DNA of 64,000 nucleotides, taken from Nakaseomyces glabratus. Lineage: Eukaryota; Ascomycota; Saccharomycetes; Saccharomycetales; Saccharomycetaceae. Numbering within the stretch: the stretch's first letter is position 1; each line of letters begins with the position of its first letter. Positions 19,291-27,820 of the stretch are shown here, in pieces. The stretch is taken from contig NC_088959.1 of the NCBI RefSeq assembly GCF_010111755.1, positions 186,001-250,000 of the forward strand, in the 5' to 3' direction. The notes beneath the pieces were generated by a model. It was not told the origin of the DNA and did not search any database. It saw nothing but the letters and a program-made list of their open reading frames with translations. The position numbers and the translations under genes were made by a program.

Positions 19291-21210
19291 CTACATTTTC
19301 CTCCTACACTCTCTTGCAATGGATCGAGCTTCTTCCATCTCTTGTGAAGTACCATTCGAAACACCTACTGCAAGGTCATACGCTTTCACATAGTTATTTG
19401 TCTTCAATTCAAATTTAGCAAGCCATAGTCTAGCTTTGACGCTCTCATCGGTCACCAAACCCTCTGTTATCCTTTCTATCTCAACACATTTCTCCATTAA
19501 TAACTTGCATTTGTCTATTCCATTTGTTTGCTCAAACAGCAAGGCCAACTTGTATAGAAGGGCGGTATCTTGCTCAGATTGCGTAGTCAATTGTAACGCC
19601 CTTTCATAACACTTGATTGCCTCCGCATGATTTCCCACCTTTGCATAGCAAGAACCGAGAGCTTGCCACATTCGTTTGTCTAGAGGCTTCAGAATACACG
19701 CTCTCTGGAAGTAGTAAAGAGAATATAGATGCATGTCCAAAACCTCATATGCTTGGCCCAGACCATACCAGGCTCTAAAATCTCTTGGATCTATGTCTAC
19801 AGCTCTTCTATATGATTCTATTGCTGCATTCGAGTTTTTGAGTTCTACAAATTCATGACCCATCAAAGTCCATGCACTTGTTGTTTTCTTGTCTAGTGTT
19901 AGAGCACGGCGAAAATACATTATTGATTTTTCATGTTCTTGCCTTGCGCTATAATAATTAGCAATCACACAACAAGTTTCGGGTCTAAATCTATCGATTT
20001 GTGATACAAATTGTGCTAGATACGCCAACTTTGCGTTCTTCTGCATCACATATAAGATATTAGAGAATGTATCCATATCATCGAGACGATAAGGATCATC
20101 TTCCATTATTTTTTCAAATATTTGCTCGGAGTTAACATAATCCATATATTGATAACTTGTCAATGCTTTTTGGGCCTGCAGAAAGGTAAAATTGGGGAAT
20201 AGTGTGAGTAAGTCTTCGAATGTCGTTAAATATTCATCAACATTGCCTTGAAACTCTTTGAATAATAGCAATTGGAAGATTTTAAATGGAATGTTGGACT
20301 CCAATTTCGATTGGCTGTTTATATTCTCTAGATTTTCGAACTGAAAGTTGGACATAAAATGACTTAATAGCATCTGCGACTCCTCAACAGTTGTAATACA
20401 TTCCAATAGATCTGACCAGCAGGAGTAATTGAATGAATAGATACGTAAGGATCGCAAGTATGCCCTAATAGCCATAGATTTTGAGTTAGACTCTTTTAAT
20501 AATATGCCTCTCAAATAAAATAATAAGGCATACCCTAGAGAGTTTTTAGGGACTTTGTGAGATTGAACATCTTCAAGGTATTGATCTAATTCGTTTAAAA
20601 TTTCAGTAACCCCACTTTGATCATTCTTGTTGTGAGGATCATCTATAGACTTTTTCTTTAAACCTCCAAAACTGGAAAAATCATCGGCGGCATCAATGTT
20701 CAGGTTCCGGTTACCTGCATTATCATACTTAACACTGTTTTTTTCGATAGTTAGGACGTTCTCTAAGGATTCCTGCGTCTTCTTATCCCATGATAGATAC
20801 ATGCTGTACAACTTCAGAAACTTCAAGCTTGGATTAGTAGCATCTTCCAGATAAAACGCACATCTATCAAACTCTTTGTTATCAAACATTGTGGAAACAT
20901 ACAGGTACTTGTCGTACTCTTTTTCATTAAAATAAAAATTAGATTTGTTATCATGGAAACTGAGGAAATTTTTGTTGGGAATATCTCCTGAGATCTTGCT
21001 ATTTCCTGGTTCTTTGATCTCAATATGTTTGCCCAATTTGTCCATCGGTGACTCCAATCCCAACTGATCTACCGTCACCTCCTCGCATATACCATTCAGG
21101 GCCTCAGCAGCCCATTTGGAAGACCCATTGAGCTTCATCATACTCATTTCCAACGCTGCTTTGCGTAAATTCCATCGCACATCGCGGATCAACTCATTAC
21201 TTAGTTCCAT
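19291..21210 (-). CDS. CDC23: Anaphase-promoting complex subunit Cdc23 (APC8)
   Basis: 639 residues from the ATG at 21210 (the frame opens six codons earlier at a GTG); S. cerevisiae Cdc23 has 626. The N-terminal part is helical. The C-terminal half carries tandem TPR repeats (about residues 340-590), with typical spacing in YFRRALTLDKKTTSAWTLMG, RRAVDIDPRDFRAWYGLGQA and YERALQLTTQSEQDTALLYK. It is a scaffold subunit of the APC/C ubiquitin ligase, which degrades securin and cyclins; partners include Cdc16 and Cdc27. The gene is divergent from THP2 with a 510-bp shared promoter, as in YHR166C-YHR167W. Confidence 0.97.
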   Translation of the reverse strand: MELSNELIRDVRWNLRKAALEMSMMKLNGSSKWAAEALNGICEEVTVDQLGLESPMDKLGKHIEIKEPGNSKISGDIPNKNFLSFHDNKSNFYFNEKEYDKYLYVSTMFDNKEFDRCAFYLEDATNPSLKFLKLYSMYLSWDKKTQESLENVLTIEKNSVKYDNAGNRNLNIDAADDFSSFGGLKKKSIDDPHNKNDQSGVTEILNELDQYLEDVQSHKVPKNSLGYALLFYLRGILLKESNSKSMAIRAYLRSLRIYSFNYSCWSDLLECITTVEESQMLLSHFMSNFQFENLENINSQSKLESNIPFKIFQLLLFKEFQGNVDEYLTTFEDLLTLFPNFTFLQAQKALTSYQYMDYVNSEQIFEKIMEDDPYRLDDMDTFSNILYVMQKNAKLAYLAQFVSQIDRFRPETCCVIANYYSARQEHEKSIMYFRRALTLDKKTTSAWTLMGHEFVELKNSNAAIESYRRAVDIDPRDFRAWYGLGQAYEVLDMHLYSLYYFQRACILKPLDKRMWQALGSCYAKVGNHAEAIKCYERALQLTTQSEQDTALLYKLALLFEQTNGIDKCKLLMEKCVEIERITEGLVTDESVKARLWLAKFELKTNNYVKAYDLAVGVSNGTSQEMEEARSIARECRRKM

Positions 21211-21720
21211 TATGAAGTAAAACTCCACTTAGAGCGCACAGACAGTATATAATGCGAGTTGACTCAAAAAGAAAAAGGACAATGCCGATACCAATTGGTC
21301 AATAATATAGCTAAAGTGGCTACAAAGTCCATATCATGATACATATTAAGTTAGGCACACTCAACTTGGTGTGACATTTGTAGCGAGATTCCTTGAACTT
21401 TTCATTGTGAGATGAAAAATGCCCGAGTTCTTCGCAGCAACACAAAATGAAATTTTAGCAAAATGGTTTGCAATAGACTCGATGGCTTCAGCATTGGAGG
21501 CGACTGCGATCTGTTGGGTGTTTCATTGTGATATCTTAGGACTAAATAAGATACTATTAACGCTAGTAGGAAGCTCACCACAGAAGGAGGGTAGAGGCAA
21601 TTAGGCAGAAACAAGAAAAGAAGTCGTTCCATTATTGATAGAGTGGTAATTAGCTTATTAGACAGTACAGGTACTTTGACAGGCTATATCAACAGAAATT
21701 ATCAGTATACATTCTAATTG
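21211..21720. other. Divergent promoter CDC23 / THP2
   Basis: 510 bp. An ATG-initiated frame of 61 codons (21419-21604, plus) is present but shows no family resemblance and is probably chance. No clear factor motif was recognised. Confidence 0.5.
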
Positions 21721-22491
21721 ATGAGTGAACAGAATTCGGAGCAATATTTCGAGGCTCTTTGCGAGCAAGAGCAAGCTCTACAGGATAACCATGAGCATTT
21801 GAAGTCTGTCTTAAACATCCTAGGAAATGTTGTTGATGAAGAGGCTAGTGATGAGGACATTGTTACTTCTTTAGGGAAACTATCGAAGACAGTGAAAGTC
21901 TTGGTTGATAGTTCGGTGGACTTGAGATACAAGAAGTTTCGGGTTACGGATGTACGATTTGCACCTCAGGCAGCGGAGCAATCACGATTCGGAGGCAACT
22001 CTAATGATCATTTAAGGCAGATCCAAAAAAGTGGACGTCTACGGGAGTATGTTTCTGTGCTTGAAGCGATCTATAATGACTCACTGACGTACATCAATCT
22101 TTTGACAAAATTGTCGGTGAACCTTGCAAAGCAAATAGAATTCGCTGACCATTCAGTAAGTGAATTCCTACTAGAAGATTGGAAGCCACCTCATGAGCTT
22201 CAATCTATTTTAGAGAAATTTGTTGATATGGAAGAGGACCCAGAGGTATTAAATGATCAACTGAACAAGTACATGGACAACATTAAGATGGAAAGAGCAA
22301 AGTATAGTTTAGAGAATAAATACTCCTTGCAGGAACAATTGAAGACGTTAGAGAGCGAATTAAGCAGGTGGAGAGATGCATGGGTAAATATTGAGAGCCT
22401 GATGTTTGGAGATTCACCTAACTCTATGAAGGGGATGTTACAAAATATTGAATCGATGAAGAAAGAACTTTCACCAACAGCAGAAAATTAG
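21721..22491 (+). CDS. THP2: THO complex subunit Thp2
   Basis: 256 residues from the ATG at 21721 (a TTG precedes it in frame); S. cerevisiae Thp2 has 261. The protein is mostly helical, with probable coiled coils at about 5-35 and 185-225, and is acidic. The THO complex (Hpr1, Tho2, Mft1, Thp2) couples transcription elongation to mRNA export and suppresses R-loop-linked recombination. Identification rests on length, coiled-coil character and exact position between CDC23 and MTG2 (YHR166C-YHR167W-YHR168W), since this family diverges quickly. Confidence 0.88.
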   Translation: MSEQNSEQYFEALCEQEQALQDNHEHLKSVLNILGNVVDEEASDEDIVTSLGKLSKTVKVLVDSSVDLRYKKFRVTDVRFAPQAAEQSRFGGNSNDHLRQIQKSGRLREYVSVLEAIYNDSLTYINLLTKLSVNLAKQIEFADHSVSEFLLEDWKPPHELQSILEKFVDMEEDPEVLNDQLNKYMDNIKMERAKYSLENKYSLQEQLKTLESELSRWRDAWVNIESLMFGDSPNSMKGMLQNIESMKKELSPTAEN

Positions 22492-22977
22492 TAGAACATG
22501 TTTCTCATCATTTTGTTGTAAAACTTTTATGAATTTCTGACAAGAATCTGTTTTGCTGAGATCGCCAGCAGCTATACATTGCATTTAACTAAATTTGTTT
22601 TTTCTGTTTTATCGTTTACCATTTATTATCCATCATTATTACTATTACTATATTTTTTCCCATTTGTGGATTACCAAGCATTAAAGCATACCTGCATGAA
22701 CTGGTATGAAATAGGTCTGTTTATAAATATTAATTAGCATAATTTAAGCCTTCGTACATATATCTTTCAAAACCATATTTTATGAATTTTATCTAGACAC
22801 ACATTATTGCGTAGATACAAATGTTGTAGATATCGTTGTTGCTAAACATAAAAATAGTTCCGATGACTTGACAAAAGGCACTGTTGAAATAAATGCAAGC
22901 ACCTATTGCAAAGGAAACGTGCTGAAGATTATAGAAGATCGCCATTAAGAGCCCTAAGGTCATTGTTTAGTATACAT
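22492..22977. other. Intergenic region THP2 / MTG2
   Basis: 486 bp, very AT-rich. It holds a perfect 11-bp match to the yeast origin core (WTTTAYRTTTW) on the minus strand at 22843-22853. A 10-codon upstream ATG frame starts at 22893 and overlaps the 5' open extension of MTG2 in another frame. Confidence 0.45.
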
Positions 22978-24609
22978 ATGTCAATTATAGTAAGGCCTCG
23001 AAACTTGATCAAAAACAAGAGTGTGGCTAGCAGGCTTTCAAAATTTTATAGTGACTTACCTGATAATGCACCAACTTTAGGTGAAAACGAACAATGGTTG
23101 AATAGCTTATCCAGTAATAATAGAATTGGTAATCTGAAGAGAGATTATGATAATTTTGCTAGGTTTCCATCTAATGAGAGCTTTCCATGGACATTTGAAA
23201 GAGACTCTACGAATCCGAAGAAATGTATTGTTAATACGCCATTATCATGGCTCACTGATACTAAATATCTGAGGCAATTCAATAAGAATAAGCATCTGCA
23301 AAGTAATTTTGTAGATGTTAGAATAGTTAAATGTACAAGTGGGAAAGGAGGTGACGGTTGCGTCTCCTTCTTCAGAGATGCCGGAAGAAGTATAGGGCCA
23401 CCAGATGGTGGTGACGGCGGGCATGGTGGAAGTATATATGTCCAAGCAGAGAGTGGTCTCGATTCTTTAGCCAAGATGAGGGCAACTTATGTGGCGAGTG
23501 ATGGTGGTTCTGGACAGTCCGGACAGCTGGACGGTGCTAGAGGTAAAGATATTCTAATTACAGTTCCTACAGGAACTGTAATAAAGTGGTGTTTACAACC
23601 CAAATTGATCAAAGAACTTATGGAAGAGAGGGTAAATAATGGACATTATACTGACAAAATTAAGAACCTTTTGGAGAATGAGTATTACGATTTAGAATGC
23701 TTCAATGATAATAGATATATGGGCGAACTGCCTTCACATATTCAAATGAAGCGCTCATCAAACACAAGTTCATCATGGTTATTTAAAGAAAAGGATGAGC
23801 AATACCATAGAGATAAAGAATGGTTTGTTCAATTAGATAAGAAGATGAGACTTTATGACTATGGGGTATTGAAGAGTGAGTTAGAAGCAGATAAGTTTCC
23901 ACTTTTTGGAATAGATTTGAGTACACCTACCAAAAAGCCAATATGCCTTCTGAAAGGTGGGAAAGGCGGGCTTGGGAATATGCATTTTTTAACTAATCTG
24001 ATTAGGAATCCGAGATTTGCTAAACATGGTCGCCCAGGTCTTGACCAATATTTCTTGTTTGAGTTGAAGATGATCGCTGACCTTGGTTTGGTTGGGTTAC
24101 CAAATGCCGGTAAATCAACATTATTAACCAAGATATCTAATGCGAAACCTAGGATAGGGCATTGGGAGTTCACGACTCTAGAACCTTCCGTAGGAACTAT
24201 TTCTCTTGGCATTCAAGGCCCACAATTTACAGTAGCTGATATACCAGGTATCATCAAGGGAGCATCTCAAGACAAAGGTATGGGTATCGAATTTCTAAGA
24301 CATATCGAAAGATCAAATGGATGGGTGTTTGTTATTAGCTTAGAGAACCCGGATCCTTTAAATGACCTTAATATACTTATTAATGAGTTGGGTGGTCAAG
24401 AAATCATTAAGCAAAAGAGAGTGCTAGTGGTTGCTAATAAAGCAGATATCAATCATACTAGCACTGAGTCAAGAGATAAGTATATGAGACTGAAAGAATT
24501 CTGTGACTCCAAAGGGTGGGATAGTATTCCAATAAGTGCATTGCATTCTCATAATATTGATAAGCTACTTGTTAAGATGGCCAAATGCAGTGGGAGGCTT
24601 TCCAGCTGA
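22978..24609 (+). CDS. MTG2: Mitochondrial Obg-family GTPase Mtg2
   Basis: 543 residues from the ATG at 22978. The frame stays open upstream to a TTG at 22906 with no ATG, so the later start is preferred; it gives a basic, Ser-rich N terminus suited to mitochondrial import. The Obg fold begins at about residue 108 with glycine-rich repeats (GKGGDGCVSFFRDAG, PPDGGDGGHGG). G-domain: G1 GLPNAGKSTL (about 374), G3 DIPG, G4 NKAD, G5 SAL. It acts in assembly of the mitochondrial large ribosomal subunit on the matrix face of the inner membrane. An insertion of about 130 residues within the Obg fold (around 205-325) is a feature of the yeast proteins. Order matches YHR168W. Confidence 0.96.
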   Translation: MSIIVRPRNLIKNKSVASRLSKFYSDLPDNAPTLGENEQWLNSLSSNNRIGNLKRDYDNFARFPSNESFPWTFERDSTNPKKCIVNTPLSWLTDTKYLRQFNKNKHLQSNFVDVRIVKCTSGKGGDGCVSFFRDAGRSIGPPDGGDGGHGGSIYVQAESGLDSLAKMRATYVASDGGSGQSGQLDGARGKDILITVPTGTVIKWCLQPKLIKELMEERVNNGHYTDKIKNLLENEYYDLECFNDNRYMGELPSHIQMKRSSNTSSSWLFKEKDEQYHRDKEWFVQLDKKMRLYDYGVLKSELEADKFPLFGIDLSTPTKKPICLLKGGKGGLGNMHFLTNLIRNPRFAKHGRPGLDQYFLFELKMIADLGLVGLPNAGKSTLLTKISNAKPRIGHWEFTTLEPSVGTISLGIQGPQFTVADIPGIIKGASQDKGMGIEFLRHIERSNGWVFVISLENPDPLNDLNILINELGGQEIIKQKRVLVVANKADINHTSTESRDKYMRLKEFCDSKGWDSIPISALHSHNIDKLLVKMAKCSGRLSS

Positions 24610-24731
24610 GCCTAACTTCACGACCATATACTGATATATATTCTTTGGACAAACTGCATAATGTAGTGTGACCTGTAAATAGTACACATATTAATGGCAA
24701 TAAACAGCGTAGCTTCCCCCATTCTAGTCAT

Positions 24732-24821
24732 GAGATGAGCATCGTCATTTACCGATATTCTTCAAGAAAATTTTTGAAAAATAGAAACGTGAAATAAAAA
24801 AGCGATGAGCATGCGATGAGC
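24732..24821 (+). promoter_or_regulatory. PAC/RRPE cluster upstream of DBP8
   Basis: PAC-type GCGATGAGC occurs twice, at 24802-24810 and 24813-24821, so the starts are 11 bp apart (one helical turn). A variant GAGATGAGC is at 24732-24740. An RRPE-like GAAAATTTTT is at 24766-24775. RRPE followed by PAC 100-200 bp before the ATG is the classic yeast ribosome-biogenesis promoter (Stb3; Dot6/Tod6), and DBP8 is such a gene. Confidence 0.8.
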
Positions 24822-24964
24822 ATCTATATTTATGTAATTTAAGTTTGGACATGGCCCTTGTGTAACACAAGTTTTTGCAGCAGATATAACCAAGAAACTA
24901 CTTGTTCAAATAGTGTCTTAATACACCTAGAAAGGGAACTCATTGAGGTAGAAATAACACAATT

Positions 24965-26278
24965 ATGACTGAGGAAGTATCGAGAAAACAGAATTTCAGA
25001 CAGTTGGGTCTTTCCAAGTGGTTAGTTGAATCCCTGGATGCTATGAGGATACGGACACCTACAGCTATTCAAAGCGGATGTATTCCAGAAATTTTAAAGG
25101 GTAGAGATTGTATCGGTGGTGCTAAGACTGGTTCTGGTAAGACTATAGCTTTTGCTGGTCCGATGCTGACACAATGGTCAGAAGATCCAACTGGTATGTT
25201 TGGTATTGTTTTAACACCTACTAGAGAGTTAGCCATGCAAATAGCTGAGCAATTCACAGCTTTGGGTAGTTATATGAACATCAGAGTTGCATTAGTTGTT
25301 GGTGGTGAAAGTATCGTTGACCAAGCTCTACAACTTCAACGTAAACCTCACTTCATAATAGCAACCCCAGGTAGACTGGCTCATCATATATTGAATAGTG
25401 GTGATGACACTGTTGGTGGCTTAAAGAGAGTAAAGTATTTAGTTCTGGATGAAGCTGATATCCTTCTAACCGAAACATTTTCAAATGACTTGAAGACATG
25501 TGTCGGTGCATTACCACCAAAGGAGAAGAGACAGACTTTGTTATTCACAGCTACTATCACTGACCAAGTCAGAGCGCTCCAGGATGCTCCAGTACAGAAG
25601 GGTAAGCAACCGTTGTTTTGTTATGAGGTTGAGAACGTTGATAACGTGGCTATTCCATCGACTTTGAATACGGAATATGTGCTTGTACCTGAACATGTTA
25701 AAGAAGCATATTTGTATCAATTGTTGACATGTGAATCTTATGCAAATTCTACAGCAATAATATTCGTGAACAGAACCACAGCCGCAGAAGTCTTAAGAAG
25801 AACTTTGAAAGCATTGGATGTAAGGGTAGCTTCTTTGCATTCGCAGATGCCGCAACAGGAAAGAACTAATTCCATGCATAGATTCAGAGCCAATGCTGCC
25901 AGAGTTCTAATTGCTACAGATGTGGCTTCCAGGGGTCTTGATATTCCAACAGTTGAACTTGTAATAAACTATGATATACCATCTGACCCTGATACCTTTA
26001 TTCACAGATCGGGTCGTACTGCTCGTGCTGGTAGAAAGGGTGATGCTATTTCATTTATTACACAGAGGGATGTTTCGCGTATAGAGGCGATTGAAGCTAG
26101 GATAAATATGAAAATGACAGAGTGTGATAAAGTTCACGATACAGCAGTGATCAGGAAAGCATTAACTAAAGTGTCAAAGGCAAAGAGGGAAGCACTGATG
26201 GCAATGGAAAAAGAAAACTTTGGCGAAAGAAGGAAACTTCAAAAGAGGAAGACGCAAAAGGATGGTAAGCGTGTCTAA
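24965..26278 (+). CDS. DBP8: DEAD-box RNA helicase Dbp8
   Basis: 437 residues; S. cerevisiae Dbp8 has 431. Motifs in order: Q motif (FRQLGLSKWLVESLDAM...TPTAIQ, about 11-37), I AKTGSGKT (about 53), Ia PTRELA, Ib TPGR, II DEAD (about 162), III present as TAT rather than SAT, IV IIFVNRT, V ATDVASRGLDIP, VI HRSGRTARAG. A short basic C-terminal tail follows (RRKLQKRKTQK). Nucleolar helicase for 40S subunit biogenesis, activated by Esf2. Position after MTG2 matches YHR168W-YHR169W. Confidence 0.97.
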   Translation: MTEEVSRKQNFRQLGLSKWLVESLDAMRIRTPTAIQSGCIPEILKGRDCIGGAKTGSGKTIAFAGPMLTQWSEDPTGMFGIVLTPTRELAMQIAEQFTALGSYMNIRVALVVGGESIVDQALQLQRKPHFIIATPGRLAHHILNSGDDTVGGLKRVKYLVLDEADILLTETFSNDLKTCVGALPPKEKRQTLLFTATITDQVRALQDAPVQKGKQPLFCYEVENVDNVAIPSTLNTEYVLVPEHVKEAYLYQLLTCESYANSTAIIFVNRTTAAEVLRRTLKALDVRVASLHSQMPQQERTNSMHRFRANAARVLIATDVASRGLDIPTVELVINYDIPSDPDTFIHRSGRTARAGRKGDAISFITQRDVSRIEAIEARINMKMTECDKVHDTAVIRKALTKVSKAKREALMAMEKENFGERRKLQKRKTQKDGKRV

Positions 26279-26478
26279 CTACGTATTAATGATATATAAC
26301 TAAGGACCATATAATTAGCTTTGATAGAAATACTGCATTTGTTCTGACCTTATATTTTACTGATCAAGAAAATGATATATATGGTTATGAATATTATTTC
26401 TTGAAGTTTTAAGTCAAGACTCTTGATGCGACGGATGCGAAAAATGAATTTTGCGAAAAAGTTTTGATTGAAGGTGAA

Positions 26479-26487
26479 GCTCATCGC
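26479..26487 (+). promoter_or_regulatory. PAC motif upstream of NOP19
   Basis: GCTCATCGC (PAC core, reverse orientation) 115-123 bp before the NOP19 ATG. This agrees with the gene's role in 40S assembly. No strong RRPE is seen next to it, only an A-rich stretch. Confidence 0.65.
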
Positions 26488-26601
26488 ATTCTAGATATGC
26501 GGTGTACTGGTTGCGGAGGGACAATTATATAACAATACTATGAATAGACACATATTGAACATATATTTTTGAAAAATAAGTAATTGAGGAATAACATTGC
26601 A

Positions 26602-27153
26602 ATGAGTAGAGCGCAGGAGATCAAGGAGAAACTGGCGTTGCAAGCCGCCATTCAGAAAAGCTTTCAACAGGACTCTACAAAAGTGCTGAGTTGGCTTACC
26701 CCTGAGGGTAATAAAGAGTCGGGGAGTGGTCTTGGTGAAACGGAACTTAATGAGAGCAAGAAAGACTTCTTCCAATTACCTGTTGTCCAAGTCGGTTCTG
26801 GGCTTTCTTTTCAAATGGAGAGCAACAATGCAACTACTGATAGCACAGACATACACACTATCGGAGAGTTTATCAAGAGTGATAAGAAAGTCTCTTCTTT
26901 GGCAAAGAAGAAGAAGAAGAGAGAAGAGGCAGTTCATGAAGCTAGAGATAGCATACACAGAATATCGAAGGATGATACAAAGGCTATGATTGCATTGAAA
27001 AACAAGATGAGGAAGACAAACAGAGAAAATATAAGAAAGAAAATTAGCACGGACTCCAGACAAAATGATAGCGATTCTGATGATGAACCAAAAGTAGAAA
27101 TAACCAAGAAAAAAACCATTGGTTTGTTATTCACTGGTAAGAAGAAGAAATGA
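26602..27153 (+). CDS. NOP19: Nucleolar 40S assembly factor Nop19
   Basis: 183 residues from the ATG at 26602 (the frame opens at a TTG six codons earlier); S. cerevisiae Nop19 has about 196. N terminus MSRAQEIKEKLALQAAIQKSF, a central lysine cluster (AKKKKKREEAVHEA), and a Lys-rich end (LLFTGKKKK). It is a component of 90S pre-ribosomes needed for cleavages A0-A2 and for Utp25 incorporation. In S. cerevisiae it is YGR251W, on the sister block of YHR169W-YHR170W, so its place between DBP8 and NMD3 reflects the ancestral order. Low complexity makes sequence-only recognition moderate; synteny supports it strongly. Confidence 0.85.
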   Translation: MSRAQEIKEKLALQAAIQKSFQQDSTKVLSWLTPEGNKESGSGLGETELNESKKDFFQLPVVQVGSGLSFQMESNNATTDSTDIHTIGEFIKSDKKVSSLAKKKKKREEAVHEARDSIHRISKDDTKAMIALKNKMRKTNRENIRKKISTDSRQNDSDSDDEPKVEITKKKTIGLLFTGKKKK

Positions 27154-27344
27154 ATGTTTCTGAGCTTGTGGAGTATGGCCTCCCGACACAGTACAGGCAC
27201 GGGTATACAATTGGGTGTCTTAGGGCTATAAGGAAAACATCTTATGCGCCAGGAAATAGTGTTAATTGACTGGCAATGACGGTCAATTATATTGGACTCA
27301 CACTTGACACTTGATGAAAGGTTATATGTGAGATGAGATGGGAT

Positions 27345-27520
27345 GCTCATCGCTGACGTAATTGGGCCCTTGTGATTTTAGAAAATTTCGACCAGAGAAT
27401 ATCCTTTGCTCTCCGCTTTCTCTGCAATGATCTCTGTGCACTTTTACTGGAAAATTTTTCAAAAATTGAAAAATTGTGAAAAAAATATGAAATTTTGATG
27501 GAAAATCTTTTGCGATGAGC
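27345..27520 (+). promoter_or_regulatory. PAC/RRPE promoter of NMD3
   Basis: PAC core in reverse at 27345-27353 (GCTCATCGC) and forward at 27512-27520 (GCGATGAGC, followed by TT). An RRPE-type AAAATTTTTC is at 27451-27460, in an A/T-rich stretch with further AAAATTTT-like words. The forward PAC lies about 300 bp before the NMD3 ATG, which suggests a long 5' leader. NMD3 is a 60S export factor, so the regulation fits. The rest of 27154-27820 shows no gene. Confidence 0.75.
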
Positions 27521-27820
27521 TTCCCAGTATAGGCTTTTGCTATGCCAAAAATATTGATAGGTATTGTGTTTCCTTACTTAAGAATTACGAGTCTTGGTGG
27601 CAAGTTTATATATAAATAATTCTAGTTTTTGAGCGGTAGTTGTCTTTGGGTAAGAGAGTCATAGACGTTTTTCTGAAATAAATCATACTAGCAGTATCTT
27701 TCGTTTGTACTAATAAGACTGGAAGGTATATTTGCAGAAAAGGTTCCTAATATCTGGATATAGTGGATTTTCAAGAGCATATTAACATCTATCGGCGTAA
27801 TACTATTTATCAAGAGCAAT

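Noticed and set aside
21419..21604. 61-codon ATG frame in the CDC23/THP2 promoter
   Set aside because: No resemblance to a known protein, and it lies in a divergent promoter. Conservation data would be needed to revive it.
22893..22925. Upstream ATG that might extend MTG2 by a frameshift
   Set aside because: It gives a ten-codon frame in another phase. The ATG at 22978 gives a normal mitochondrial N terminus, so no frameshift is needed.
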